Shown here: positions 35,983-51,400 of the stretch, in pieces
How positions within the stretch are numbered: position 1 is the first letter of the stretch
Layout: each line of letters opens with the position of its first letter
Assembly (NCBI GenBank): GCA_024362935.1
Contig: JANCRA010000060.1
Coordinates: 250,501 to 314,500, forward strand
Direction: 5' to 3'
Origin: Setophaga petechia
Lineage: Eukaryota; Chordata; Aves; Passeriformes; Parulidae
Length of the DNA stretch: 64,000 nucleotides
Translations under genes and position numbers: made by a program
Notes under the pieces: generated by a model
Databases searched by the model: none
Told to the model about the DNA's origin: nothing
Seen by the model: the letters and a program-made list of their open reading frames with translations, nothing else

Positions 35983-38595
35983 ACAACACTGGGATCGGGT
36001 AAGCAGCTTGCAAACTGGTAGAACACAGTACCTATCAACTCTCCTGCCTTCTCCATTCCCAGTAACTTTCAAATTGAATGCGTTTGGCACAATGTTCGTT
36101 TTCGTGTTGCAGTACACTCTGCAGACCTGCGTGCGACCTCAGGGACACGATGGAAGATGTTTTTTAAACTGGAACACTCTCTCCCTGCGGGATACAGTGA
36201 AAAACCTTTTTGCTTAGATATAGGTGAGTAGAGGCACTTGCTACAGTGCACTGCAAAGGTAATGGCTGCACAACACTTGCCTTGTGTGCACAGTTTCTAA
36301 ACTGATAGAACACAGTACACCTGCACTCTCCTGCATTTTCCTTTCCCAGTGAAATTCGAATCGAAGGGGTTTGGACAACTTTCCTTTACTTCTTGCAAAA
36401 CACTCTGCAGACCTTCTTGTACCTTCTAAAACACCACGGGATATGTTTTCTAAACAGACACACTTTCTCCTTAAGAGATATAGTACAAAAGCTTTTTGCT
36501 TAGATGCAAGTGACAATAGGCACTTGCTACAGTGCACTGCAAATGTAATGGCTGCACAAAACTGGCATTTTGTAAGCAGCTTGCAAACTGAGAGAAAACT
36601 GTACCTTTCCACTCTCCTGCATTTTCCTTTCCCAGTACAATTTGAATCGAAGGTGTTTGGGACAACTTTCTTTTACTTCTTGCAAAACACTCTGCAGACA
36701 TTCTTGTACCCTTTAAAAAACCATGGGAGCTGTTTTCTCAACAGGCAAAGTTTCTCTTTAGGAGATACAGTTAAAAAGCTATTTGCTTAAACGTAGGTTA
36801 CTCTAGGATCTTGCTACAGTGCACTGCAAAGGTAATGGCTGCACAACACTTGCATTGTGGCACAGTTTGCAAACTGATAGAAAACAGTACTCCGGCACTC
36901 CCCTGGATTTTCCTTTCCCAGTGAAATTCGAATCGAAGGGGTTTTGGACAACTTCCTTTTACTTCTTGCAAAACACTCTGCAGACCTACTTGTACATTCT
37001 AAAACATCATGGGAGATGTTTTCTGAGAAGGCAGAGTTTCACCTTGCAAGATATTGTGAAAAAGGAATTTGCTTAGATGTAGGTGACAATAGGCACTTGC
37101 TACAGTGCACTGCAAATGTAATGGCTGCACAACACTGGCATTTTGTAAGCAGCTTGCAAACTGAGAGATAACAGGACCTTTCCACTCTGCTGCATTTTCC
37201 TTTCCCAGTACAATTCGAATTTTAGGGGTTTTGGACAACTTTCTTTTACTTCTTGCAAAACACTCTTGTACCCTTTTCCAAACGATGGGAGCTGTTTTCT
37301 CAACAGGCAATGTTTCTCCTTGCAAGACATTGTGAAAAAGCTATTTGCTTAGATATAGGTGTCTAGAGGCACTTGCTACAGTGCACTGCAAAGGTAATGG
37401 CTGCACAACACTTGCATTGTGGCACAGTTTGCAAACTGATAGAAAACAGTACCTTTCCACTCTCCTGCATTTTCCTTTCCCAGTACAATTTGAATCGATG
37501 GGCTTTTGGACAACTTTCTATTACTTCTTGCAAAACACTCTGCAGACCTTCTTGTACCCTTTTCATAAAACATGGGAGATATTTTCTCAGCAGGCAGAGT
37601 TGCTCCTTGCAAGACATTGTGAAAAAGGAATTTGTCTAGATGTAGGTGACAGTAGGCACTTGCTAGAGTGCACTGCAAATGTAATGTCTGCACAAAACTG
37701 GGATTGTGTACCCAGCTTGCAAACTGATATGAAACAGTACTTTTCCACTCTCGTGCCTTTCCTTTCACATTAATCCTCGAAAGGAAGGCGTTTTGGACAA
37801 CTTTCCTTTTCTTGTTGCAGAACACTCTGCTGACCTGCGTGCGACCTCTAGAACAAGATGGAAGATGTTTTCTGAACTGGGACACTCTCTTCCTGCGGGA
37901 TACAGTGAAAAACCTATTTGCTTACATGTAGGTGGCAAGAGGAACATACTACAGTGCACTGCAAAGGTAAAAGTTGCAAAACACTGGCATTTTGTATGCA
38001 GCTTACAAACTGAGAGATAACAGTACCTTTCCACTCTACTGCATTTTCCTTTCCCAGGAGAATTCGAATTTTAGGGGGTTTGAAAAACTTTCTTTTACTT
38101 CTTGCGAAACACTCTGCAGACCTTCTTGTACCCTTTTAAAAACGATGGGAGCTGTTTTCTCAACAGGCAAAGTTTCTCCTTAGGAAATACAGTGAAAAAG
38201 CTATTTGCTTAGATGTGGGTGACTAGAGGCACTTGCTAGAGTGCACTACAAGTGTAATCTCTGCACAAGACTGGGATTGTGTGCCCAGCTTGCAAACTGA
38301 TATGAAACAGTACTTTTCCACTCTCTTGCCTTTCCACTCACATTAATACTGGAAAGGAAGGCGTTTTGGACAACTTTCTTTTTCTTGTTGCAAAACCCTC
38401 TGCAGCCCTCTGTGCAACTTCTAGAACACGATAGGAGATGTTTAGTGAGGAGGAACGTTTTGTCCTTGCGAGACATAGTGAAAAAGCTATTTGCTTAGAT
38501 GTAGGTGACAAGAAACACTTACTGCAGTACACTGACAAGCTAATTGCTACACAACACGGGGATGGTGTAAGCAGCTTGCAAAGTGATAGAAAACA

Positions 38596-41500
38596 GTACC
38601 TTTCCACTCTCCTGCCTTTCCATTCACATTAATACTTGAAAGGAAGGCGTCTTAGACAACTTTCTTTTTCTTGTTGCAAAACCCTCTGCAGCCCTCTGTG
38701 CAACTTCTAGAACACGATAGGAGATGTTTAGTGAGGAGGAAGGTTTTGTCCTTGCGAGACATAGTGAAAAAGCTATTTGCTTAGATGTAGGTGACAAGAA
38801 ACACTTACTGCAGTGCACTGACAAGCTAATTGCTACACAACACGGGGATGGTGTAAGCAGCTTGCAAAGTGATAGAAAACAGTACCTTTCCACTCTCCTG
38901 CCTTTCCACTCACATTAATACTTGAAAGGAAGGCGTCTTAGACGACTTTCTTTTTCTTGTTGCAAAACCCTCTGCAGCCCTCTGTGCAACTTCTAGAACA
39001 TGATAGGAGATGTTTAGTGAGGAGGAACGTTTTCTCCTTGCGAGACATAGTGAAAAAGATATTTGCTTACATGTAGGTGACAAGAAACACTTACTGCAGT
39101 GCACTGACAAGCTAATTGCTACACAACACTGGGATGGTGTAAGCAGCTTGCAAAGTGCTAGAAAACAGTACCTTTCCACTCTCCTGACTTTCCACTCACA
39201 TTAATACTTGAAAGGAAGGCGTCTTAGACAACTTTCTTTTTCTTGTTGCAAAACCCTCTGCAGCCCTCTGTGCAACTTCTAGAACACGATAGGAAATGTT
39301 TAGTGAGCAGGAAGGTTTTCTCCTTGCGAGACATAGTGAAAAAGCTATTTGCTTAGATGTAGGTGACAAGAAACACTTACTGCAGTGCACTGACAAGCTA
39401 ATTGCTACACAACACGGGGATGGTGTAAGCAGCTTGCAAAGTGATAGAAAACAGTACCTTTCCACTCTCCTGCCTTTCCATTCACATTAATACTTGAAAG
39501 GAAGGCATCTTAGACAACTTTCTTTTTCTTGTTGCAAAACCTTCTGCAGCCCTCTGTGCAACTTCTAGAACACGATAGGAGATGTTTAGTGAGGAGGAAG
39601 GTTTTGTCCTTGCGAGACATAGTGAAAAAGCTATTTGCTTAGATGTAGGTGACAAGAAACACTTACTGCAGTGCACTGAAAATGTAACTGCTACACAGCA
39701 CTGCGATTGTGTTAGCAGCCTGCAAAGTGCTAGAAAACAGTACTTTCCCACTCTCTTGCCTTTCCCTTCACAATAATACTTGAAAGGAAGGCATCTTAGA
39801 CAACTTTCTTTTTCTTGTGTCAAAAAACTCTGCAGCCCTCTCTGTAACATCTACAACACGATGGAAGTTGTTTAGTGAGCAGGAAGGTTTTCTCCTTGCG
39901 AGACATAGTGAAAAAGCTTTTTGCTTAGATGTAGGTGACAAGAAACACTTACTGCAGTGCACTGAACAGCTAACTGCTACACAGCACTAGGACTGTGTTA
40001 GCAGCGTGCAAAGTGCTAGAAAACAGTACTTTCCCACTCTCTTGCCTTTCCCTTCACATTAATACTTGAAAGGAAGGCATCGTAGACAACTTTCTTTTTC
40101 TTGCTGCAAAACACACTGCAGACCTCTGTGCAACTTCTAGAACACGATAGGAAATGTTTAGTGAGCAGGAAGGTTTTCTCCTTGCGAGACATAGTGAAAA
40201 AGCTTTTTGCTTAGATGTAGGTGACAAGAAACACTTACTGCAGTGCACTGAGCAGCTAACTGCTACTCAGCACTAGGATTGTGTTAGCAGCTTGCAAAGT
40301 GCTAGAAAACAGTACTTTCCCACTCTCTTGCCTTTCCCTTCACATTAATACTTGAAAGCAAGGCGTCTTAGACAACTTTCTTTTACATTTTGCAAAACAC
40401 ACTGCAGCCCTCTGTGCAACTTCTACAACACGATGGAAGTTGTTTAGTGAGAAGCAACGTTTTCCCCTTGCGAGACAAAGTGAAAAAGCTATTTGCTCAG
40501 ATGTAGGTATCAAGAAACACTTACTGCAGTGCACTGACAAGCTAATTGCTACACAGCGCTGCGATTGTGTTAGCAGCTTGCAAAGTGCTAGAAAACAGTA
40601 CTTTTCCACTCTCTTGCCTTTCCCTTCACATTAATACTTGAAAGGAAGGCGTCTTAGACAACTTTCTTTTTCTTGTTACAGAACACACTGCAGCCCTCTG
40701 TGAAACTTCTAGAACACGATAAGAGATGTTTAGTGAGCAAGAAGGTTTTCTCCTTGCGAGACATAGTGAAAAAGCTATTTGCTTAGATGTAGGTGACAAG
40801 AAACACTTACTGCAGTGCACTGAAAAGCTAACTGCTACACAGCACTGCGATTGTGTTAGCAGCCTGCAAAGTGCTAGAAAACAGTACTTTCCAACTCTCT
40901 TGCCTTTCCCTTCACATTAATACTTGAAAGGAAGGCATCTTAGACAACTTTCTTTTTCTTGTTACAGAACACACTGCAGCCCTCAGTGCAACTTCTAGAA
41001 CACGATAGGAGATGTTTAGTGAGCAAGAAGGTTTTCTCCTTGCGAGACATAGTGAAAAAGCTATTTGCTTAGATGTAGGTGAGAAGAAACACTTACTGCA
41101 GTGCACTGAAAAACTAACTGCTACACAGCTCTGCGATTGTGTTAGCAGCCTGCAAAGTGCTAGAAAACAGTACTTTCCCACTCTCTTGCCTTTCCCTTCA
41201 CATTAATACTTGAAAGGAAGGCGTCTTAGACAACTTTCTTTTTCTTGTGTCAAAAAACTCTGCAGCCCTCTGTGCAACTTCTACAACACGATGGAAGTTG
41301 TTTAGTGAGCAGGAAGGTTTTCTCCTTGCGAGACATAGTGAAAAAGCTATTTGCTCAGATGTAGGTATCAAGAAACACTTACTGCCGTGCACTGACAAGC
41401 TAATTGCTACACAGCACTGCGATTGTGTTAGCAGCTCTCAAAGTGCTAGAAAACAGTACTTTCCCACTCTCTTGCCTTTCCCTTCACATTAATACTTGAA

Positions 41501-44500
41501 AGGAAGGCGTCTTAGACAACTTTCTTTTTCTTGCTGCAAAACAGTCTGCAGCCCTCTGTGCAACCTGTACAGCACGATGGAAGTTGTTTAATGAGCAGGA
41601 ACATTTTCTCCTAGTGAGAGATAGTGAAAAAGCTTTTTGCTTAGATGTAGGTTACCACAGGCAGTTACTGCAGTGCACTTCAAAGCTAATAGATGCACAA
41701 CACTGTGATTGTGTGCCCAGCTTGCAAAGTGATAGAAAACAGTACCTTTCCACTCTTCCTGCCTTTTCCATGCACATTACTATTCGAATGGAAAGAATTT
41801 TAGACAACTTTCTTTGGCTTCTTGCAAAACACTCTGCACACCTGCCTGCAATCTCTAGAAGTCGATGGGAGATATTTTCTGAACTGGCTCAGTTTCTCTT
41901 TGCAAGACATGGGGAAAAAGCAATTTGCTTAGATATAGGTGAAAAGAGGCACCTACTACAGTGCACTGCAAGCTAATTGCTGCACAACACGCAGATTGTG
42001 TAAGCAGGTTGCAAACTGATAGAAAACAGTACCTCTCCCTTCTCCTGCCTTTTCTATTCACATTTCTATTTGAATGCAAGGCGTTTTAGACAACTTTCTT
42101 TTGCTTCTTGCAAAACACTCTGCACACCTGCCTGCAATCTCTAGAACTCGATGGGAGATGTTTTCTGAACTGGCTCAGTTTCTCCTTGCGAGACATGGGG
42201 AAAAAGCAATTTGCTTAGATGCAGGTGAAAAGAGGCACCTACTACAGTGCACTGAAAAACTAATTGCTGCACAACTCTGGGATTGTGTAAGCAGCTTACA
42301 AACAGATAGAAAACAGCACCTTTCCACTCTCCTGCCTTTTCCATTCGCATTACTATTCGAATGGCAGCAGTTTTGGACAACTTTCTTTTGCTTCTTGCAA
42401 AACACTCTGCACACCTCCGTGCAACTTCTAGAAAAAATGAGAGTTGTTTTCTGAACTGGTACAGTTTCTCCTGAAGAGATATAATGCAAACGCTACTGGC
42501 TTAGATGTAGTAACAATAGGCAATTATTACAGTGCACTGCAAAGTCAATCGTAGTATAACACTGGGATTGTGTGTCCAGCTTGCAAACTGGTAGAAAACA
42601 GTACCTATCCGCTCTCCTGCATTTTCCCTTTCCAGGAACATTCGAATTGATGGCTTTTTTGGACAAGTTACTTTTTCTTGTTGCAAAACCCTCTGCAGAC
42701 CTGCCTGCAACCTCTAGAGCACGATGGGAGGTTTTTTGTGAACAGACACAGTTTCTCCTGGCGAGACATAATGAAAAAGCTTTTTGCTAAGGTGTAGCCG
42801 GCAGGAGACGCTAAAGACCAGGAGACGGAGCACTGTGCCTTTAAGCGCCGCTTCCGGGTGTCTGTCGGCCGTAGCTGTTCTCCGGAGCACGCCGCGATCT
42901 GCGTAACGACACCAGATTCTTCGCGCCAAGAAGCGTCTTCTCCTTCTCCGGGAAACAGAGACTGCGGCAGCTTCTGAACGGCGAACTACGAAGCGGCACA
43001 AAACTGGGATTGGGTAAGCAGCTTTCAAAGTGATAAAAAACAGTACTTTCCCACTCTCTTGCCTTTCCCTTCACAATAATACTTGAAAGGAAGGCGTCTT
43101 AGACAAGTTTCTTTTTCTTCTTACAGAACACACTGCAGCCCTCTGTGCAACTTCTAGAACACGATAGGAGATGTTTAGTGAGCAAGAAGGTTTTCTCCTT
43201 GCTAGACAGAGGGATAAAGCTATTTGCTTAGATGTAGGTGACAAGAAACACTTACTGCAGTGCACTGAAAATGTAACTGCTACACAGCACTGCGATTGTG
43301 TTAGCAGCCTGCAAAGTGCTAGAAAACAGTACTTTCCCACTCTCTTGCCTTTCCCTTCACATTAATACTTGAAAGGAAGGCATCTTAGACAACTTTCTTT
43401 TTCTTCCTGCAAAACACACTGCAGCCCTCTGTGCAACTTCTAGAACACGATAGGAAATGTTTAGTGAGCAGGAAGGTTTTCTCCTTGCGAGACATAGTGA
43501 AAAAGCTTTTTGCTTAGATGTAGGTGACAAGAAACACTTACTGCAGTGCACTGAACAGCTAACTGCTACACAGCACTAGGACTGTGTTAGCAGCGTGCAA
43601 AATGCTAGAAAACAGTACTTTCCCACTCTCTTGCCTTTCCCTTCACATTAATACTTGAAAGGAAGGCACCTTAGACAACTTTCTTTTTCTTGCTGCAAAA
43701 CACACTGCAGACCTCTGTGCAACTTCTAGAACACGATAGGAAATGTTTAGTGAGCAGGAAGGTTTTCTCCTTGCGAGACATAGTGAAAAAGCTTTTTGCT
43801 TAGATGTAGGTGACAAGAAACACTTACTGCAGTGCACTGAGCAGCTAATTGCTACACAGCACTAGGATTGTGTTAGCAGCTTGCAAAGTGCTAGAAAACA
43901 GTACTTTCCCACTCTCTTGCCTTTCCCTTCACATTAATACTTGAAAGCAAGGCGTCTTAGACAACTTTCTTTTACATTTTGCAAAACACACTGCAGCCCT
44001 CTGTGCAACTTCTACAACACGATGGAAGTTGTTTAGTGAGAAGCAACGTTTTCCCCTTGCGAGACAAAGTGAAAAAGCTATTTGCTCAGATGTAGGTATC
44101 AAGAAACACTTACTGCAGTGCACTGACAAGCTAATTGCTACACAGAGCTGCGATTGTGTTAGCAGCTTGCAAAGTGCTAGAAAACAGTACTTTCCCACTC
44201 TCTTGCCTTTCCCTTCACATTAATACTTGAAAGGAAGGCGTCTTAGACAACTTTCTTTTTCTTGTTACAGAACACACTGCAGCCCTCTGTGAAACTTCTA
44301 GAACACGATAAGAGATGTTTAGTGAGCAAGAAGGTTTTCTCCTTGCGAGACATAGTGAAAAAGCTATTTGCTTAGATGTAGGTGACAAGAAACACTTACT
44401 GCAGTGCACTGAAATGCTAACTGCTACACAGCACTGCGATTGTGTTAGCAGCCTGCAAAGTGCTAGAAAACAGTACTTTCCCACTCTCTTGCCTTTCCCT

Positions 44501-47046
44501 TCACATTAATACTTGAAAGGAAGGCATCTTAGACAACTTTCTTTTTCTTGTTACAGAACACACGGCAGCCCTCAGTGCAACTTCTAGAACACGATAGGAG
44601 ATGTTTAGTGAGCAAGAAGGTTTTCTCCTTGCGAGACATAGTGAAAAAGCTATTTGCTTAGATGTAGGTGAGAAGAAACACTTACTGCAGTGCACTGACA
44701 AGGTAATTGCTACACAACACGGGGATGGTGTAAGCAGCTTGCAAAGTGATAGAAAACAGTACCTTTCCACTCTCCTGCCTTTCCACTCACATTAATACTT
44801 GAAAGGAAGGCGTCTTAGACGACTTTCTTTTTCTTGTTGCAAAACCCTCTGCAGCCCTCTGTGCAACTTCTAGAACACGATAGGAGATGTTTAGTGAGGA
44901 GGAACGTTTTCTCCTTGCGAGACATAGTGAAAAAGATATTTGCTTACATGTAGGTGACAAGAAACACCTACTGCAGTGCACTGACAAGCTAATTGCTACA
45001 CAACACTGGGATGGTGTAAGCAGCTTGCAAAGTGATAGAAAACAGTACCTTTCCACTCTCCTGCCTTTCCACTCACATTAATACTTGAAAGGAAGGCGTC
45101 TTAGACAACTTTCTTTTTCTTGTTGCAAAACCCTCTGCAGCCCTCTGTGCAACTTCTAGAACACGATAGGAGATGTTTAGTGAGGAGGAACGTTTTCTCC
45201 TTGCGAGACATAGTGAAAAAGCTATTTGCTTAGATGTAGGTGACAAGAAACACTTACTGCAGTGCACTGACAAGCTAATTGCTACACAACACGGGGATGG
45301 TGTAAGCAGCTTGCAAAGTGATAGAAAACAGTACCTTTCCACTCTCCTGCCTTTCCATTCACATTAATACTTGAAAGGAAGGCATCTTAGACAACTTTCT
45401 TTTTCTTGTTGCAAAACCTTCTGCAGCCCTCTGTGCAACTTCTAGAACACGATAGGAGATGTTTAGTGAGCAAGAAGGTTTTCTCCTTGCTAGACAGAGG
45501 CATAAAGCTATTTGCTTAAATGTAGGTGACAAGAAACACTTACTGCAGTGCACTGAAAATGTAACTGCTACACAGCACTAGGATTGTGTTAGCAGCCTGC
45601 AAAGTGCTAGAAAACAGTACTTTCCCACTCTCTTGCCTTTCCCTTCACATTAATACTTGAAAGGAAGGCATCTTAGGCAACTTCTTTTTCTTGCTGCAAA
45701 ACACACTGCAGCCCTCTGTGCAACTTCTAGAACACGATAGGAAATGTTTAGTGAGCAGGAAGGTTTTCTCCTTGCGAGACATAGTGAAAAAGCTATTTGC
45801 TTAGATGTAGGTGACAAGAAACACTTACTGCAGTGCACTGAAAAGCTAACTGCTACACAGCACTGCGATTGTGTTAGCAGCCTGCAAAGTGCTAGAAAAC
45901 AGTACTTTCCCACTCTCTTGCCTTTCCCTTCACATTAATACTTGAAAGGAAGGCATCTTAGACAACTTTCTTTTTCTTGTGTCAAAAAACTCTGCAGCCC
46001 TCTCTGCAACATCTACAACACGATGGAAGTTGTTTAGTGAGCAGGAAGGTTTTCTCCTTGCGAGACATAGTGAAAAAGCTATTTGCTTAGATGTAGGTGA
46101 CAAGAAACACTTACTGCAGTGCACTGACAAGATAATTGCTACACAACACTGGGATTGTGTAAGCAGCTTACAAACGGATAGAAAACAGTACCTTACCACT
46201 CTCCTGACTTGTCCATTCACATTAGTATTAGAATGGAAGGAGTTTTGGACATCTTTCTTTTGCTTGTTGCAAAACACTCCCCACACCAGCGTGCACCCTC
46301 CACAACAAGATGGGAGATGTTTTTTGAAGTGGCACAGTTTCTCCTTGCGAGACATAGTGAAAAAGGTTTTTGCTTACATGTAGGTGACAAGAGGCACTAT
46401 CTAGAGTGCACTGGAAAGCTAAACGAAGCACAACACTGGGATTATGTGCCCAGCTTGCAAAGTGATAGAAAACAGTACCTTTCCACTCTCCTGCCTTTCC
46501 ACTCACATTAATACTTGAAAGGAAGGCGTCTTAGACGACTTTCTTTTTCTTGTTGCAAAACCCTCTGCAGCCCTCTGTGCAACTTCTAGAACACGATAGG
46601 AGATGTTTAGTGAGGAGGAACGTTTTTTCCTTGCGAGACATAGTGAAAAAGCTATTTGCTTAGATGTAGGTGACAAGAAACACTTACTGCAGTGCACTGA
46701 CAAGCTAATTGCTACACAACACTGGGATGGTGTAAGCAGCTTGCAAAGTGATAGAAAACAGTACCTTTCCACTCTCCTGCCTTTCCACTCACATTAATAC
46801 TTGAAAGGAAGGCGTCTTAGACAACTTTCTTTTTCTTGTTGCAAAACCCTCTGCAGCCCTCTGTGCAACTTCTAGAACACGATAGGAGATGTTTAGTGAG
46901 GAGGAACGTTTTCTCCTTGCGAGACATAGTGAAAAAGCTATTTGCTTAGATGGAGGTGACAAGAAACACTTACTGCAGTGCACTGACAAGCTAATTGCTA
47001 CACAACACTGGGATGGTGTAAGCAGCTTGCAAAGTGATAGAAAACA
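38596..47046. repeat. Variable middle block of copy 5 (29 monomers)
   Basis: This is the longest version and includes every monomer type seen in the other blocks except the extra 285-bp monomer of copy 4. The three monomers at 40598, 40884 and 41170 carry CTTGTTACAGAACAC or CTTGTGTCAAAAAAC variants and are shared with copies 4 and 8 but lost from copy 1. M23 with cassette B starts near 42601. Confidence 0.92.
42798..42996. other. GC-rich CpG cassette, type B (copy 5)
   Basis: Matches the copy 4 version, including CTCCGGGAAACAG. The E2F-like dyad is at 42917-42932. Confidence 0.9.
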
Positions 47047-48478
47047 GTACCTTTCCACTCTCCTGCCTTTCCATTCACATTAATACTTGAAAGGAAGGCG
47101 TCTTAGACAACTTTCTTTTTCTTGTTGCAAAACCCTCTGCAGCCCTCTGTGCAACTTCTAGAACACGATAGGAGATGTTTAGTGAGGAGGAACGTTTTCT
47201 CCTTGCGAGACATAGTGAAAAAGCTATTTGCTTAGATGGAGGTGACAAGAAACACTTACTGCAGTGCACTGACAAGCTAATTGCTACACAACACTGGGAT
47301 GGTGTAAGCAGCTTGCAAAGTGATAGAAAACAGTACCTTTCCACTCTCCTGCCTTTTCCATTTATATTAATACTCGAAAGGAAGCAATTTTGGACAACAG
47401 TCGTTTGCTTCTTGGAAAGCACTCTGCAGCCTTGCGTGCAACCTCTAGAACAAGATGGAAGATGTTTTCTGAACAGACACACTTTCTCATTAAGAGATAT
47501 AGTAAAAAAGCTTTTTGCTTAGATGTATGTGACAATAGGCACTTGCGAGAGTGCACTACAAGTGTAATCTCTGCACAAGACTGGGATTGTGTGCCCAGCT
47601 TGCAAACTGATATGAAACAGTACTTTTCCACTCTCTTGCCTTTCCTTTCACATTAATACTGGAAAGGAAGGCGTTTTGGACAACTTTTGTTTTCTTGTTG
47701 CAGAACACTCTGCAGAGCTGCGTGCAACCTCAGGAACAGGAAGGAAGATGTTTTCTGAACTGGGACACTCTCTCCCTGCAGGATACATTGAAAAACTTGT
47801 TTGCTGAGATGTAGGTGGCAAGAGGAACTTACCACAGTGCAGTGCAAAGGTAAAGGCTGCACAACACAAGCATTTTGTAAGCAGTTTGCAAACTGAGCGA
47901 TAACAGTACCTTTCCACTCTGCTGCATTTTCCTTTCCCAGTACAATACGAATTTTAGGGGGTTTGAAAAACTTTCTTTTACTTCTTGTGAAACACTCTGC
48001 AGACCTTCTTGTACCCTTTTTAAAACGATGGGAGCTGTTTTCTGAACAGGCAAAGTTTTTCCTTAGGAGATACAATGAAAAAGCTCTTTGCTTAGATGTA
48101 GGTGACTAGAGGCACTTGCTAGAGTGCACTGCAAGTGTAATCTCTGCACAAGACTGGGATTGTGTACCCAGCTTGCAAACTGATATGAAACAGTACTTTT
48201 CCACTCTCTTGCCTTTCCTTTCACATTAATACTGGAATGGAAGGCGTTTTGGACAACTTTTGTTTTCTTGTTGCAGAACACTCTGCAGAGCTGCGTGCGA
48301 CCTCTAGAACACGATGGAAGATGTTTTCTGAACTGGGACACTCTCTTCCTGCGGGATACAGTGAAAACCCTATTTGCTGAGATGTAGGTGGCAAGAGGAA
48401 CTTACTACAGTGCACTGCAAAAGTAAAAGCTGCACAACACTGGCATTTTGTAAGCAGCTTGCAAACTGAGAGAAAACA

Positions 48479-51400
48479 GTACCTTTCCACTCTCCTGCCT
48501 TTTCCATTCCCAGTTACATTCCAATGTTAGCAGTTTTGGACAACTTTCTTTCTCTTCTTGCAAAACAATCTGCAGACGTGTGTGCAAGCTCTAGGACTCG
48601 AAGAGAGATGTTTTCTGAACAGGAACATTTTTCTCCTTGCGAGACATAGTGAAAAAGCTTTTTGCTTAGATATAGGTGACAAGACGCACTATCTAGAGTG
48701 CACTGCAAAGCCAATTGCTGCACAACACTGGCATTGTGTAAGCAGCTTGCAGTCTGAGAGAAAAAAGTATCTTTCCGCTCTCCTGCCTTTTCCAGTTCCA
48801 GGAACATTCGGATGGGTGGCGTTTTGGACAAGTTTCTTTTTCTTGTTGCTAAACGCTCTGCAGACCTGCGTGCAACCTCTACAACAGGAGGGGAGATATT
48901 TTCTGAACAGACACAGTTTCTCCTTGCGACACATAGTGCAAAAGCCTTTTGCTAACATGTAGCCGGCAGGGGACGCTACAGACCAGGTAACGAAGCACTG
49001 CAAAGTTAAAAGCCGCTGCCGGGCGTCTTCGGCACTAGCTGTGCTCCGAAGCACACCGCGACCCGCCCACAGCCCTTAAACGGGAACCGTGCTTTTCGCG
49101 CCAAAAAAAACCGTCTTCTCCACCGGGACACAGAGACTGCGGCAGCATCTGAGCGGCGAACAACGTGCCCGCACAACACTGGGATCGGGTAAGCAGCTTG
49201 CAAACTGGTAGAACACAGTACCTATCAACTCTCCTGCCTTCTCCATTCCCAGTAACTTTCAAATTGAATGCGTTTGGCACAATGTTCGTTTTCGTGTTGC
49301 AGTACACTCTGCAGACCTGCGTGCGACCTCAGGGACACGATGGAAGATGTTTTTTAAACTGGAACACTCTCTCCCTGCGGGATACAGTGAAAAACCTTTT
49401 TGCTTAGATATAGGTGAGTAGAGGCACTTGCTACAGTGCACTGCAAAGGTAATGGCTGCACAACACTTGCCTTGTGTGCACAGTTTCTAAACTGATAGAA
49501 CACAGTACACCTGCACTCTCCTGCATTTTCCTTTCCCAGTGAAATTCGAATCGAAGGGGTTTGGACAACTTTCCTTTACTTCTTGCAAAACACTCTGCAG
49601 ACCTTCTTGTACCTTCTAAAACACCACGGGATATGTTTTCTAAACAGACACACTTTCTCCTTAAGAGATATAGTACAAAAGCTTTTTGCTTAGATGCAAG
49701 TGACAATAGGCACTTGCTACAGTGCACTGCAAATGTAATGGCTGCACAAAACTGGCATTTTGTAAGCAGCTTGCAAACTGAGAGAAAACTGTACCTTTCC
49801 ACTCTCCTGCATTTTCCTTTCCCAGTACAATTTGAATCGAAGGTGTTTGGGACAACTTTCTTTTACTTCTTGCAAAACACTCTGCAGACATTCTTGTACC
49901 CTTTAAAAAACCATGGGAGCTGTTTTCTCAACAGGCAAAGTTTCTCTTTAGGAGATACAGTTAAAAAGCTATTTGCTTAAACGTAGGTTACTCTAGGATC
50001 TTGCTACAGTGCACTGCAAAGGTAATGGCTGCACAACACTTGCATTGTGGCACAGTTTGCAAACTGATAGAAAACAGTACTCCGGCACTCCCCTGGATTT
50101 TCCTTTCCCAGTGAAATTCGAATCGAAGGGGTTTTGGACAACTTCCTTTTACTTCTTGCAAAACACTCTGCAGACCTACTTGTACATTCTAAAACATCAT
50201 GGGAGATGTTTTCTGAGAAGGCAGAGTTTCACCTTGCAAGATATTGTGAAAAAGGAATTTGCTTAGATGTAGGTGACAATAGGCACTTGCTACAGTGCAC
50301 TGCAAATGTAATGGCTGCACAACACTGGCATTTTGTAAGCAGCTTGCAAACTGAGAGATAACAGGACCTTTCCACTCTGCTGCATTTTCCTTTCCCAGTA
50401 CAATTCGAATTTTAGGGGTTTTGGACAACTTTCTTTTACTTCTTGCAAAACACTCTTGTACCCTTTTCCAAACGATGGGAGCTGTTTTCTCAACAGGCAA
50501 TGTTTCTCCTTGCAAGACATTGTGAAAAAGCTATTTGCTTAGATATAGGTGTCTAGAGGCACTTGCTACAGTGCACTGCAAAGGTAATGGCTGCACAACA
50601 CTTGCATTGTGGCACAGTTTGCAAACTGATAGAAAACAGTACCTTTCCACTCTCCTGCATTTTCCTTTCCCAGTACAATTTGAATCGATGGGCTTTTGGA
50701 CAACTTTCTATTACTTCTTGCAAAACACTCTGCAGACCTTCTTGTACCCTTTTCATAAAACATGGGAGATATTTTCTCAGCAGGCAGAGTTGCTCCTTGC
50801 AAGACATTGTGAAAAAGGAATTTGTCTAGATGTAGGTGACAGTAGGCACTTGCTAGAGTGCACTGCAAATGTAATGTCTGCACAAAACTGGGATTGTGTA
50901 CCCAGCTTGCAAACTGATATGAAACAGTACTTTTCCACTCTCGTGCCTTTCCTTTCACATTAATCCTCGAAAGGAAGGCGTTTTGGACAACTTTCCTTTT
51001 CTTGTTGCAGAACACTCTGCTGACCTGCGTGCGACCTCTAGAACAAGATGGAAGATGTTTTCTGAACTGGGACACTCTCTTCCTGCGGGATACAGTGAAA
51101 AACCTATTTGCTTACATGTAGGTGGCAAGAGGAACATACTACAGTGCACTGCAAAGGTAAAAGTTGCAAAACACTGGCATTTTGTATGCAGCTTACAAAC
51201 TGAGAGATAACAGTACCTTTCCACTCTACTGCATTTTCCTTTCCCAGGAGAATTCGAATTTTAGGGGGTTTGAAAAACTTTCTTTTACTTCTTGCGAAAC
51301 ACTCTGCAGACCTTCTTGTACCCTTTTAAAAACGATGGGAGCTGTTTTCTCAACAGGCAAAGTTTCTCCTTAGGAAATACAGTGAAAAAGCTATTTGCTT

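Larger units (their letters stand above)
35289..48478. repeat. HOR copy 5 (45-mer, 13190 bp), longest form
   Basis: This is the most complete copy and serves as reference for the losses. The left arm is M1-M11 (M12 starts at 38596). The middle block has 29 monomers, including three (40598, 40884, 41170) that copy 1 lacks between M18 and M19, and cassette B in M23. M38 starts at 47047 and the copy ends with M42. M14-M16 match copy 1 more closely than copy 4, whereas M12 differs from both. Confidence 0.95.
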